A DNA stretch of 64,000 bases from Halomonas smyrnensis AAD6 (GTDB lineage Bacteria > Pseudomonadota > Gammaproteobacteria > Pseudomonadales > Halomonadaceae), in NCBI RefSeq assembly GCF_000265245.1, contig NZ_AJKS02000002.1, positions 62,001-126,000 on the forward strand, written 5' to 3'. A program made the position numbers and the translations under genes. The notes beneath the pieces are model-generated. The model was not told the DNA's origin and did no database searches. It saw nothing but the letters and a program-made list of their open reading frames with translations. Within the stretch, counting starts at the first letter, position 1. Each line of letters opens with the position of its first letter. Below are positions 27,144 through 36,082 of this stretch, one piece after another.

Positions 27144-28049
27144 ATGACGCGACCGATCGTCGTCTTCGGCGGCAGCGGCTTTCTCGGCGATGCCCTGGTG
27201 CGTGAACTGGTGGAAGCCGGTCGGCCCACGCGGCTGGTGGCCCGCCACCCGGTTTGGCCGAGCTGGGCCGAGAGCGGCGATCCGCTGGCGCTGGTCGCGG
27301 CCGATATCCGCCATGAGGAAGAGGTGGCCGCGGCGCTGAAGGGCGCGGCGGCGGTGGTCAATGCGGTCAGCCTCTACGTGGAGACCCGGGACCTCGGCTT
27401 CGAGGCGATTCATGTGGAAGGGGCCGGCCGGCTGGCGCGGCTCGCGCGGGAGGCCGGCATCGACCGGCTGGTGCAGCTGTCGGGGATCGGCGTCGAGGAC
27501 AGCTCGCCCTCGGCCTACGTGCGCGCCCGGGCACGGGGCGAGCGCGCGGTGCTGGCGGCCATGCCCAGGGCGATCATCGTGCGACCGAGCGTGCTGTTCG
27601 GCCCGGATGATGCCTTTCTCGGCGGCCTGGCGCGGCTCGTCCGGCTGCCGGCAATCCCGCTGTTCGGACGCGGCGAGACCCGCCTGCAGCCGGTACACGT
27701 CATCGACGCGGCGCGCGCCCTCGCCCGCCTGACCGGCCCCGAGGCGCCGGCACGGCGGCTGTTCGAGCTGGGCGGCGGCGACGTGCTGCGCTATCGGGAG
27801 ATCGTCGAACTGGTGATGGCCCGGCTCGGCCGGGAACGCCCGCTGGTGCCGGTGCCCTTCTGGCTGTGGCGAACCCTGGCCGGCGCGCTCTCGCGGCTGC
27901 CGGACCCGCCGCTGACCCGTGACCAGGTCATCCTCATGCAGCACGACAACGTGGTCACCGACGGCGTCGGTACCTTCGACGACCTGGGGCTCAGGCCGCG
28001 CTCGCTGCGCGAGGGCCTGCCGGACAGCCTGGCGTCGCCAGCCCGCTGA
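27144..28049 (+). CDS. NAD(P)-binding epimerase-like protein (NDUFA9/atypical SDR type)
   Basis: Extended or atypical short-chain dehydrogenase fold (301 aa). The N-terminal Rossmann motif GGSGFLGDALV (residues 8-18) binds NAD(P). The blocks VVNAVSLY, GIDRLVQLSGIGV and IIVRPSVLFGPDD are typical of the complex-I NDUFA9-like family used for quinone or lipid chemistry. The usual Tyr-x-x-x-Lys is not clear (Tyr-Val-Arg-Ala-Arg appears at that place). The ATG at 27144 has AAGGAACG upstream; the frame is open further upstream without a ribosome site. Confidence 0.8.
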   Translation: MTRPIVVFGGSGFLGDALVRELVEAGRPTRLVARHPVWPSWAESGDPLALVAADIRHEEEVAAALKGAAAVVNAVSLYVETRDLGFEAIHVEGAGRLARLAREAGIDRLVQLSGIGVEDSSPSAYVRARARGERAVLAAMPRAIIVRPSVLFGPDDAFLGGLARLVRLPAIPLFGRGETRLQPVHVIDAARALARLTGPEAPARRLFELGGGDVLRYREIVELVMARLGRERPLVPVPFWLWRTLAGALSRLPDPPLTRDQVILMQHDNVVTDGVGTFDDLGLRPRSLREGLPDSLASPAR

Positions 28050-28080
28050 GGCCCGCTCGATCGGGCGCGGCGGGCGAGGC

Positions 28081-28419
28081 TCAGGCCTTCTTGACGAACG
28101 CCGACTTCAGCTTCATCGGGCCGATGCCCTCGACCTTGCAGTCGATGTCGTGGTCGCCGTCGACCAGGCGAATGCCCTTTACCTTGGTGCCCACCTTCAC
28201 CACCGAGGACGAGCCCTTGACCTTGAGGTCCTTGATCACGGTGACGGTATCGCCATCGGCCAGCGCGTTGCCATTGGCATCGCGAACCACCGGGGCGTCA
28301 TCTTCCGCGTCCGGGGCCGCATCGGTCCACTCATGAGCGCACTCGGGGCACACGTACCGCAGGCCGTCGTGATAGGTGAACTCGGAGGCACACTGTGGGC
28401 ACTGGGGCATATCGCTCAT
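28081..28419 (-). CDS. yjdM: Zinc-ribbon protein YjdM (PhnA-like)
   Basis: A 112-aa protein closely matching YjdM of E. coli, formerly called PhnA although it is not a phosphonoacetate hydrolase. The N-terminal zinc ribbon has Cys-x2-Cys (CPQC, residues 6-9) and CPEC. The C-terminal SH3-like domain has the near-invariant [17 protein letters not shown] and [24 protein letters not shown]. Function is unknown. It lies tail to tail with the SDR gene, with 31 bp between the stops. Confidence 0.93.
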   Translation of the reverse strand: MSDMPQCPQCASEFTYHDGLRYVCPECAHEWTDAAPDAEDDAPVVRDANGNALADGDTVTVIKDLKVKGSSSVVKVGTKVKGIRLVDGDHDIDCKVEGIGPMKLKSAFVKKA

Positions 28420-28718
28420 GAAAAGACCTCGGGGGGATTCGGAGAGCGCGAAAGCCTACACCCTGGGACGCGCGAACGCCATGTCGCCGCTGCCCTCGGT
28501 CAGGAGCCTGCCAGGGTGAGACCGACCTTCTCTCATGCAGAAAAGAGCGATGGACTCATCCGTCAACAACGTCGTCGCCCGGTCGCAGAGGCTGGCGCAC
28601 GACCAGACCGCCCGGCAGGCCCGGATGCAGGTGTTCAAGGCAGCCCTCGACACCCGGCCGCGGCAGGTCACCTCACTGCTGGAATCCGCCGCCACCCAGC
28701 CCCCGCTGGCCCGATCCG
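28420..28718. other. Intergenic region with no supported gene
   Basis: About 300 bp between yjdM and the deaminase gene. Short frames are open on both strands, but none has a recognisable protein or a well-placed ribosome site. Together with the LysR remnant on the far side of the deaminase gene it may be decayed coding DNA. Confidence 0.4.
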
Positions 28719-29156
28719 TTACTCGCCGATGTCCTCGTGCCACAGCCTGGGCTTCTCGGCGATGAAGCCCTCCATCAGGGCGATGCAGTCCGGGTCCTGC
28801 AGCACCTCGACCTCGACGCCGCGCTCGCGCAGCAGCGCCTCCTCGCCGAGGAAGGTGCGGTTCTCGCCGATCACCACCCGCGGGATGCCGTAGAGCAGGA
28901 TCGCCCCGGTGCACATCGCGCAGGGCGACAGCGTGGTATAGAGGGTCGACTCGCGATAGATATCGGCCGACTGCCGCCCGGCGTTCTCCAGGGCGTCCAT
29001 CTCGCCGTGCAGCACGGTGCTGCCGAGCTGCACCCGCTGGTTGTGGCCGCTGCCGAGGATCACCCCGCGATGCACCAGCACCGACCCGATCGGAATGCCG
29101 CCTTCGTCTCGGCTGGTCTGCGCGGCCTCCATCGCCGCCCTCATGAAATGCTCCAT
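28719..29156 (-). CDS. Cytosine deaminase-like nucleoside deaminase (fungal FCY1 type)
   Basis: Zinc-dependent deaminase of the cytidine/dCMP deaminase fold (145 aa). The zinc site is His50 with the proton-shuttling Glu52 (HGEMDALENAGR) and Cys79/Cys82 (SPCAMCTGAILLYG). The HGE-x5-N-x-GR pattern and the C-terminal LWHEDIGE are like yeast cytosine deaminase rather than bacterial CodA, which is an amidohydrolase, or TadA. The ATG at 29156 is chosen for family length; the frame continues upstream through a LysR-gene remnant on the other strand. No pyrimidine transporter lies nearby. Confidence 0.82.
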   Translation of the reverse strand: MEHFMRAAMEAAQTSRDEGGIPIGSVLVHRGVILGSGHNQRVQLGSTVLHGEMDALENAGRQSADIYRESTLYTTLSPCAMCTGAILLYGIPRVVIGENRTFLGEEALLRERGVEVEVLQDPDCIALMEGFIAEKPRLWHEDIGE

Positions 29157-29301
29157 GTCCAATGCCCCCAGTGTCGCGATGCCCGACGGCCCGGCGCCGG
29201 TCGGTGACCACCAGCCTATGCCCTCCTCTGCCTGCTCGACCAGCGCCGTCTCGAACGCTGTGTCCACGACGCCTGCCCCGCGCATCGCCGCGGGATGCCC
29301 G

Positions 29302-29472
29302 GTGCCACGGTTCGAGGACGTGGAGGAAAGAGGCGGCAGCGGCACCCGCGCGCTGTCGGAGCAGGTGGAGATCTGTCTGTGCGTGGACGACCGGCTGGCG
29401 CTGACGCCCAAGGTCAACGCCTTCATGGACTATCTGGTCGAGCATCTGCCGGCGGCCTGGCGACCGCGCTGA
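29302..29472 (+). pseudogene. Remnant of a LysR-family regulator (C-terminus only)
   Basis: The last 57 codons of an open frame end with LTPKVNAFMDYLVEHLP, the usual C-terminal helix of LysR-type regulators, after a degraded CLCVDDRLA strand. No helix-turn-helix or effector domain lies upstream; the DNA there is taken up by the deaminase gene on the other strand. This is best read as the surviving 3' end of a regulator gene truncated by deletion. Confidence 0.5.
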
Positions 29473-29490
29473 CGGGCGCCCGGCAACGGC

Positions 29491-29856
29491 TCACCGCCGC
29501 CCCTGGCGGCGCAGGCGGCGGCGCACCCCGTGACGATAGGCCACGGCGAGTGCCGGCTTGATCAGCGGCAGGCCGATCAGCCACGCCAGCGGGCGCAGCC
29601 GCGGCACCCGACACATCAGCAGGAGGTAGGCGTCGAGGCCGTCAAACAGCCGGCCGTGCTCGTCCTCGACGTGAAGGGAATGCAGGGCATCATTCGGATC
29701 GATGCCGCGTTCGCGCAGGCGCGCCTGGTTGGCGGTGACGTCGACCCATTCCACCGCCGACGCCTCGCCGGCCATCCGCTCGTAGCGGCGCCGATCGCGG
29801 CGGCATTTCGGGCAGACGGCATCGTAGTAGACCCGCAGGGTCGGGGCGTCGGCCAT
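29491..29856 (-). CDS. DCC family thiol-disulfide oxidoreductase (DUF393)
   Basis: A 121-aa thioredoxin-fold-like protein with the family motif Asp-x-x-Cys-x-x-Cys (YYDAVCPKCRRD, residues 10-21), SLHVEDEHGRLFDGLDAYLLL and a C-terminal hydrophobic LAWLIGLPLIKPALAVAYRHGV ending in a basic tail. Function is uncertain; such proteins are predicted to handle dithiols near the membrane. It lies 32 bp downstream of the O-methyltransferase gene on the same strand. An alternative ATG at 29880 would add eight residues. Confidence 0.83.
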   Translation of the reverse strand: MADAPTLRVYYDAVCPKCRRDRRRYERMAGEASAVEWVDVTANQARLRERGIDPNDALHSLHVEDEHGRLFDGLDAYLLLMCRVPRLRPLAWLIGLPLIKPALAVAYRHGVRRRLRRQGRR

Positions 29857-29888
29857 GGCGACCTCGTGGCGGCGCCGCATCGCAGGAA

Positions 29889-30503
29889 TCAGGCGGAGGC
29901 GGCCGCCGGCGTCCGGGTGGCCAGGAACTCGCCCTTGCCCACCGGTACCAGGCTGGTGGTGAAGTCGTCGTCCGCCTCCACCAGGTCGATGAAGGGCGCC
30001 AGCTCGTCGGCATGGGAGGTGGCGTTGTCCACCACCAGCAGCCCGCCCGGCGCCAGGGTCTCGCGCACCACGGGCCACCAGTCGACGTAGCGCTCCCGGT
30101 CGGCATCGAGGAACACCAGGTCCCGCGAGGCCGGGGCCTCGCGGTCGAGCACCCGGCCGGCCTCGGCGTGCAGCGATTCGATCACGTCCACAAGCCCGGC
30201 CCGGGCGAAGTGCTCGCCGGCCATGCCCCAGCGTCCGGCGGCCCACTCCACCGTGGTGACCCGGCCGCCGAGCGCCCGGGCCGCCTCGGCCAGCCACAGG
30301 GTGGAATAGCCGTTGGAGGTGCCGATCTCGAGGATGCGCCGCGCGCCGGTCGCCCGGACCAGCACGGCGAGGAACTCGCCGGTATCGCGGGTGATGTTGC
30401 GCAGCCGCTCGTCCGGCGCCGTGACGTTCCGGTCGTGGTGCTCGCCGAGACGCTCCAGCTCGGCCAGCAGGGCCCCGAAGGGCGTGGCGTGTTCCATGGC
30501 CAT
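29889..30503 (-). CDS. Class I SAM-dependent O-methyltransferase
   Basis: About 204 aa, with the Rossmann SAM site ILEIGTSNGYSTLWLA (near residue 60), the acidic strand end TTVEWAAGR, DLVFLDADRERYVDWW and GGLLVVDNATSH, the pattern of catechol or caffeoyl-CoA O-methyltransferases. The substrate is unknown. Starts at 30515, 30503 and 30497 are all possible; AGAGG lies between them and best serves 30497 or 30503. It lies between the exported RimB-like gene and the DCC gene, all on the minus strand. Confidence 0.82.
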   Translation of the reverse strand: MAMEHATPFGALLAELERLGEHHDRNVTAPDERLRNITRDTGEFLAVLVRATGARRILEIGTSNGYSTLWLAEAARALGGRVTTVEWAAGRWGMAGEHFARAGLVDVIESLHAEAGRVLDREAPASRDLVFLDADRERYVDWWPVVRETLAPGGLLVVDNATSHADELAPFIDLVEADDDFTTSLVPVGKGEFLATRTPAAASA

Positions 30504-30552
30504 ATCCTCTGGCATTTCGTCTCTCGGTCGTCGCGCTCGCGGGTGGCGGCCC

Positions 30553-31128
30553 TCAGACGCCGATCTTGTCCTCGTATTCCTTGTCGGCATGACGATGCAG
30601 GGTCGAGTCGTCATCGCAGCTCGGCGACTGCAGGAAGGTCTCGGTGACGTCGAGATAGCCGAGGCTCTGGATGGTCCGGCGACCCAGCAGCACCGGATAG
30701 TTCATGTCGCTGCGGTCCTCGAGGCTGAACTGCTCCTCGAAGCGTTCGTCGCCCATGCAGATCGTCATCAGCACCACCGGGCGATGATCCCGGCCGCCGG
30801 CGCCAACCACGGTGAGGTCGCGATAGAGCTGACGCTCGAATTCGTGGCTGACGATCTCGCCGCTCTCCTCGTCCTCGACCTCGACCTCGAAGCGCACCCA
30901 GTCTTCGCCGTCGCGCTCGAACTGCTCGATGTTATCCGCCTGCATGGAAGACGTCAGGGCGCCACTGTCCAGCTTGGCCTTCACTTCCACGCCCCAGCTC
31001 GGATCGATCAGGGCCTTCTCCACCCAGCCGTAGACTTCCGGCGCATCGGCATCACTGGCCAGGGCGGTGCCGGACAGCAGGCCGGCGCTCACGACGGGCA
31101 GCAGGGCCCGGGTCAGACGCTTGTGCAT
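30553..31128 (-). CDS. Exported RimB-like retropepsin-fold protein
   Basis: A 191-aa protein with a signal peptide (residues 1-25, ending ALA) followed by a PF05618 domain: VKAKLDSGALTSSMQA with Asp54 in the catalytic position, an RQLYRDLTVVG strand and NYPVLLGRRTIQSLG. The C-terminal tail is polar and His/Asp-rich. It resembles RimB at 6371 but is predicted to act in the periplasm, where the RimK/S6 substrate does not exist, so its target must differ. No rimK homologue lies nearby. Confidence 0.83.
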   Translation of the reverse strand: MHKRLTRALLPVVSAGLLSGTALASDADAPEVYGWVEKALIDPSWGVEVKAKLDSGALTSSMQADNIEQFERDGEDWVRFEVEVEDEESGEIVSHEFERQLYRDLTVVGAGGRDHRPVVLMTICMGDERFEEQFSLEDRSDMNYPVLLGRRTIQSLGYLDVTETFLQSPSCDDDSTLHRHADKEYEDKIGV

Positions 31129-31407
31129 GTTCTCTCCTTCGAATCACACGGTTGAGGACGGTTCCGGCGCAGGCCGGTCAGGATCGAGTGTCATCTGACA
31201 CGTTCCAGGCGTCCAGGGTTCCGTCGGTCCATCGCTCGTCGTCCGCGCCGGCAGCAAGACGACCGCGCTTGGCGGGCGCATGATCCTGCGCAGGCGAGCG
31301 ACCACTCACGACGATGACGCCGATCAATGTTTGTGTCGGTTGTCGTGCCGCGATCGCGGGCGAGGCGGCTAGCCTTAGGAGAAAGGGCCAACGACGGGGG
31401 ACGCGGC

Positions 31408-32346
31408 ATGGTGCTGGAACACGAACTCGGCCGGCATCGCCTGTTCAACGGGCTGCAGACGGTGCTGATCCTGGGCGGCCTGACGCTGACGCTGTCCCTG
31501 CCCGGCTACCTGCTGGCGGGGCCGAGCGGCGTGCTGATGAGCCTCTCGGCGGTGATCGTGACGGCCGTGATGATGAGCTGGATGCCGGCCCGGATGATCC
31601 TGGACCGGGCCGGCGCCGAGCGGCTGCCGGCGTCCCGGGCGCCGGAGGTGCATGCGCTGCTCCGGCACCTCTACGCCGGCGCCGGCCTGACGATCGCGCC
31701 GCAGCTCTACCGCGCGCCCTCGCCGGAGATCAACGCCTTCGCCGTGGGCGGTCCCCACGATGGCGGCATCGCGGTCACCGACGGCCTGCTGAGCTCGCTG
31801 ACGATGCGCGAGCTGGGCGGGGTACTGGCCCATGAGGTGAGCCATCTGCGGCGCGGCGACACCCGGGTGTTGTCGATCGCCACGGCCATGACCCGCATGA
31901 CGCTGTGGCTGACCACCGCCGTGCAGCTGGCGATCCTGGTCAGCCTGCCGATGATGCTGACCGGCGAGCGCTCCCTGCCCTGGCTCATCCTGCTGGTGAT
32001 CGCCGTGGCACCGACGCTCAGCGTGCTGCTGTCACTGGCGCTGTCGCGCAACCGAGAATACACCGCCGACATGGAGGCCGTCGCGCTCACCGGGGATCCG
32101 GCGGGGCTCGCCTCGGCGCTGGTGGTACTGGAGCGCCGGCGCCGAGGCTGGCTTGCGAGCCTGTTCGGGCGTCGCCCGCCGGTGGAGATCGCCTGGCTGC
32201 GCACCCATCCGTCCACCGAGGCGCGCATCCGCCGACTGGCCGAGTTCGATGACGCCCCACATGCGCCGTTCGGCGAGACCGACGAGGCCATGCCGGTGCG
32301 GCGCCCGATCCCGACCCGGCGTCGTGGCGGGCACCGCTGGCACTGA
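31408..32346 (+). CDS. M48 family zinc metalloprotease (HtpX-like)
   Basis: Membrane protease (312 aa) with N-terminal membrane segments (about residues 16-35 and 41-60), the zinc motif HEVSH at 142-146 and the third ligand Glu in NREYTADMEAV. Two further membrane segments lie in between (near 175-215). The WLRTHPSTEARIRRL tail is typical of M48B (HtpX/YggG-like) proteases, which degrade damaged membrane proteins. The ATG at 31408 is chosen for its GGGGGA site; a frame from 31327 lacks one. Confidence 0.86.
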   Translation: MVLEHELGRHRLFNGLQTVLILGGLTLTLSLPGYLLAGPSGVLMSLSAVIVTAVMMSWMPARMILDRAGAERLPASRAPEVHALLRHLYAGAGLTIAPQLYRAPSPEINAFAVGGPHDGGIAVTDGLLSSLTMRELGGVLAHEVSHLRRGDTRVLSIATAMTRMTLWLTTAVQLAILVSLPMMLTGERSLPWLILLVIAVAPTLSVLLSLALSRNREYTADMEAVALTGDPAGLASALVVLERRRRGWLASLFGRRPPVEIAWLRTHPSTEARIRRLAEFDDAPHAPFGETDEAMPVRRPIPTRRRGGHRWH

Positions 32347-32363
32347 GAGAAGCCGCCGGCGGC

Positions 32364-32648
32364 TCAGTCACGGCGGCCTTCCCGCTCCAGGTCCTCGACG
32401 TCACCCATGGACGCGAGCTTGAGGTCGCGCACGGTGCGAATGGTGGGCTTGAAGGCGAACAGCGCCGAGCCGACGATGAAGCACCAGGTCGCCAGCGTCT
32501 GCTGGCTCTCGTAGAGGAACAGCACCGAGCCGACCAGGAAGGCGGCCGCGGCGCCGAAGTCGACGAAGGTGTAGATCAGCTCCCAGAGGGCGTAGAGCCG
32601 GCGGGTACGCGGGTTTTCCTCGCGCCGGTCTCGATCGAATAGCGCCAT
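32364..32648 (-). CDS. YrhK-domain small membrane protein
   Basis: A 94-aa protein with two hydrophobic segments (LIYTFVDFGAAAAFLVGSVLFL and LATWCFIVGSALFAF) and the YrhK-type IRTVRDLKL end. Function is unknown; family members are small inner-membrane proteins. The ATG at 32648 is chosen because AAGGAG lies 6 nt ahead, while the ATG at 32654 directly abuts it. It faces the M48 protease gene tail to tail, with only 17 bp between stops. Confidence 0.75.
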   Translation of the reverse strand: MALFDRDRREENPRTRRLYALWELIYTFVDFGAAAAFLVGSVLFLYESQQTLATWCFIVGSALFAFKPTIRTVRDLKLASMGDVEDLEREGRRD

Positions 32649-33014
32649 GCGCATCTCCTTGGACGATGGGGAATGTCTCGGGGAGCGGCGCGTCGCAGCC
32701 GCTCGAACGCCTCGTCGCCGACCTCCAGCCGCCCAGCGCGGCCACCGAGCGGGTGGCGTCGATCGGCGCGTCGGGCCGTGGGCGACCCGCCGCTTGTTGC
32801 GAAAATGCACCAGAATGGCGACGCCGTCGACCACCGGATGCTCACCGTGTCGCCGATGCGCACCGCCGGATCGAGGCCGGCAGAACCTCGCGCGCCCGCC
32901 CCGTTGTGGCAACGGGGCGGGCGCGATGGTGTCACCGAGGAGACTCGGTTCAGGACAGTCGGTTCGGCACGCTCGGTGAGAGACGGTCAGTTCGACACGC
33001 TCGGTTAGAGACGG
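32649..33014. other. Intergenic region with a 28-bp tandem repeat
   Basis: No convincing gene was seen in these 366 bp. Several short arginine- and proline-rich frames are typical of non-coding GC-rich DNA. The right-hand end holds 2.6 copies of a 28-bp repeat that runs into the 3' end of the broken mmsA gene. Confidence 0.45.

Positions 33015-33027
<13 letters not shown>
32955..33027. repeat. 28-bp direct tandem repeat, 2.6 copies
   Basis: Unit 1 is 32955-32982, unit 2 is 32983-33010 (about 24 of 28 positions shared), and a partial third unit is 33011-33027. Each begins AC(A/G)GTC(A/G)GTT and ends CTCGGT(G/T)AGAG. The partial unit contains the mmsA stop codon, so repeat growth has touched the end of that gene. 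Confidence 0.75.
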
Positions 33028-34506
<1,479 letters not shown>

Positions 34507-34639
34507 GGGGTCTCTCTTGAATTGATTAGGAAGACACGTCGTCGCGGTGTCTTCCGGGATAGACTTTTTCCATCGGCCCGCTGAGCTGTGCCGGCAACAA
34601 GCCTGCGCGAGGGCGCTGTAAACCCTTCCCTGGGCGCTA

Positions 34640-34661
34640 CTTTTGCCATCCATGGCAAAAG
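34640..34661. terminator. Hairpin between the M24 gene and mmsA
   Basis: CTTTTGCCAT and ATGGCAAAAG form an inverted repeat with T and A flanks, able to end transcription on either strand. It suggests mmsA has its own promoter. It adjoins the dispersed repeat at 34654. Confidence 0.55.
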
Positions 34662-34693
34662 ACCCTCGCTTCGCCTTGTCCCCGGCGTTCGTC
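34654..34693. repeat. Dispersed 40-bp repeat, copy A
   Basis: This sequence (beginning GGCAAAAGACCCTCGCTTCG) matches the reverse complement of 44264-44303 at about 35 of 40 positions. Both copies lie between genes and begin at a TTTTGCC/GGCAAAA arm. Confidence 0.7.
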
Positions 34694-34709
34694 TATCAGG
34701 CGGCAGCCG

Positions 34710-35993
34710 TTAGACCTCCCGGTCGAGCAGCGCCTCGTCGAACGGGTAGCGCGAGAGCTTCTCGATGCCGGTCTCGGTGACCAGCACCTCCTCCTCCAGC
34801 TTGACGCCGTCGGCGGCGCCGACCTCGCCGATGTAGCTCTCCACCGAGACGACCATGCCGGGCTCCAGGATGCCGTCCTTGGAGAAGCGGTCGAAGTCCA
34901 TGTGGTGGGCGACCAGCGGCGTCTCGCCGTGCATGCCGACGCCGTGGATGATCGAGGGATAGCGGCGGTCGAGGAAGCGCTCGGGAATCTTCCACGCCTG
35001 CTCGGCGATCTCGCGGTAGCTCATGCCCGGCTTGAGGATGCCCATGTTGTGGTGCACCTGGTCATAGGCCATGCGATAGAGGCTCTTCTGGTAGGCGCTG
35101 GGCTTGCCCGGGCCGACGTGGAAGGTACGCGAGAAGTCGGAGTAGTAGCCGTGGCAGCCGATGGTATCGGTGTCGAGCGCCACCAGCTCGCCGGGGCGGA
35201 TCACCCTGTCGCTTGCCTCGTTGAACCAGGGGTTGGTGCGCGGCCCGGAGTTGAGCAGGCGCGTCTCGATGAACTCGCCGCCCTGGCGGATGACGTCGCC
35301 GTACATGATGGCGAACAGCTCGTTCTCGGTGACACCGGGCTTGATGGCGGCCTCGACCTCGGCCACCGCGGCCTCGCTGCCGGCCATGGACTGGGCCAGG
35401 CAGGCGATTTCCTCCGGGGTCTTGATGCGACGACAGTGCAGGGTGTCCTGCATGCAGTCGAAGACCTCCAGCCCCTGGGCCTCCAGCGAGCGCGCCAGGT
35501 TCAGGGCGCAGCGATCCAGGCCGATCTTCTTGTTGCCGCGGCCGTGTTCCTGGATCAGCTCGGCGATCTCGACGCCGAAGGGATCGGAGGACAGGTTGTC
35601 GCGCTGGTTGACCGCCGACCACACCACCTTGGAGGTGCGCGACTCGTCGATGGTCTCCAGCCAGGTGGAGACGTGGGCGCTGCCCGGGTACTCGAACAGG
35701 ATCACCGGGCCGTCGAGCGGCACGTAGACGTAGCGGGTCGAGTTGCGCAGGAAGTAGCCGAACATGTTGCGCGAGCCGGTGGCATAGCGCTGGTTGTACG
35801 GGTCGAACAGCACCACGGCGGCATAGCCCTGCTCGGCCATCATGGCCCGCAGGCGCTCGAGACGGCCGGCGCGCAGCTGCTTCGGATCGAAGGCGGTGGG
35901 GATGCTGTCGCCGTTGGCCATGGGGGCCGAGGGGATCACCGGGATCTGTTCCGGTTCGTTGTCGGTCAGCTTCTCGAAATCCACGATGCTCAT
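34710..35993 (-). CDS. M24 family metallopeptidase-like enzyme (DddP-like subgroup)
   Basis: A 427-aa pita-bread-fold protein of the aminopeptidase P/creatinase class. Five metal ligands are visible: Asp276 (DTDT), Asp286 (YSDFSR), His350 (HGVGMHGE), Glu385 (VSVESY) and Glu in KLEEEV (400-402). The blocks FIETRLLNSGPRTNPWF and EKLSRYPFDEAL are strongly like DddP, the DMSP lyase of marine roseobacters. The residue matching the catalytic Asp of DddP, six after the His ligand, appears to be Gly356, so DMSP lyase activity is doubtful and a peptidase or other C-N/C-S hydrolase is as likely. Next to a 2-oxoglutarate oxygenase gene. Confidence 0.78.
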   Translation of the reverse strand: MSIVDFEKLTDNEPEQIPVIPSAPMANGDSIPTAFDPKQLRAGRLERLRAMMAEQGYAAVVLFDPYNQRYATGSRNMFGYFLRNSTRYVYVPLDGPVILFEYPGSAHVSTWLETIDESRTSKVVWSAVNQRDNLSSDPFGVEIAELIQEHGRGNKKIGLDRCALNLARSLEAQGLEVFDCMQDTLHCRRIKTPEEIACLAQSMAGSEAAVAEVEAAIKPGVTENELFAIMYGDVIRQGGEFIETRLLNSGPRTNPWFNEASDRVIRPGELVALDTDTIGCHGYYSDFSRTFHVGPGKPSAYQKSLYRMAYDQVHHNMGILKPGMSYREIAEQAWKIPERFLDRRYPSIIHGVGMHGETPLVAHHMDFDRFSKDGILEPGMVVSVESYIGEVGAADGVKLEEEVLVTETGIEKLSRYPFDEALLDREV

Positions 35994-36082
35994 GTCAGGT
36001 CTCTCGGAGGGTCGTGATGGAGTGTCGGGCTGGATGGCGCCGGCCGGACCGGCACCAGGGGCATGGCGATCGGCCGGCGCGA

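Noticed and set aside
28535..28765. Small plus-strand frame between yjdM and the deaminase gene
   Set aside because: No ribosome site at a sensible distance and no recognisable protein; it runs into the deaminase gene antisense.
34710..35993. Naming the M24 enzyme ectoine hydrolase (DoeA)
   Set aside because: Ectoine genes (doeB, doeC, doeD) are not beside it, and its conserved blocks are closer to DddP than to DoeA.
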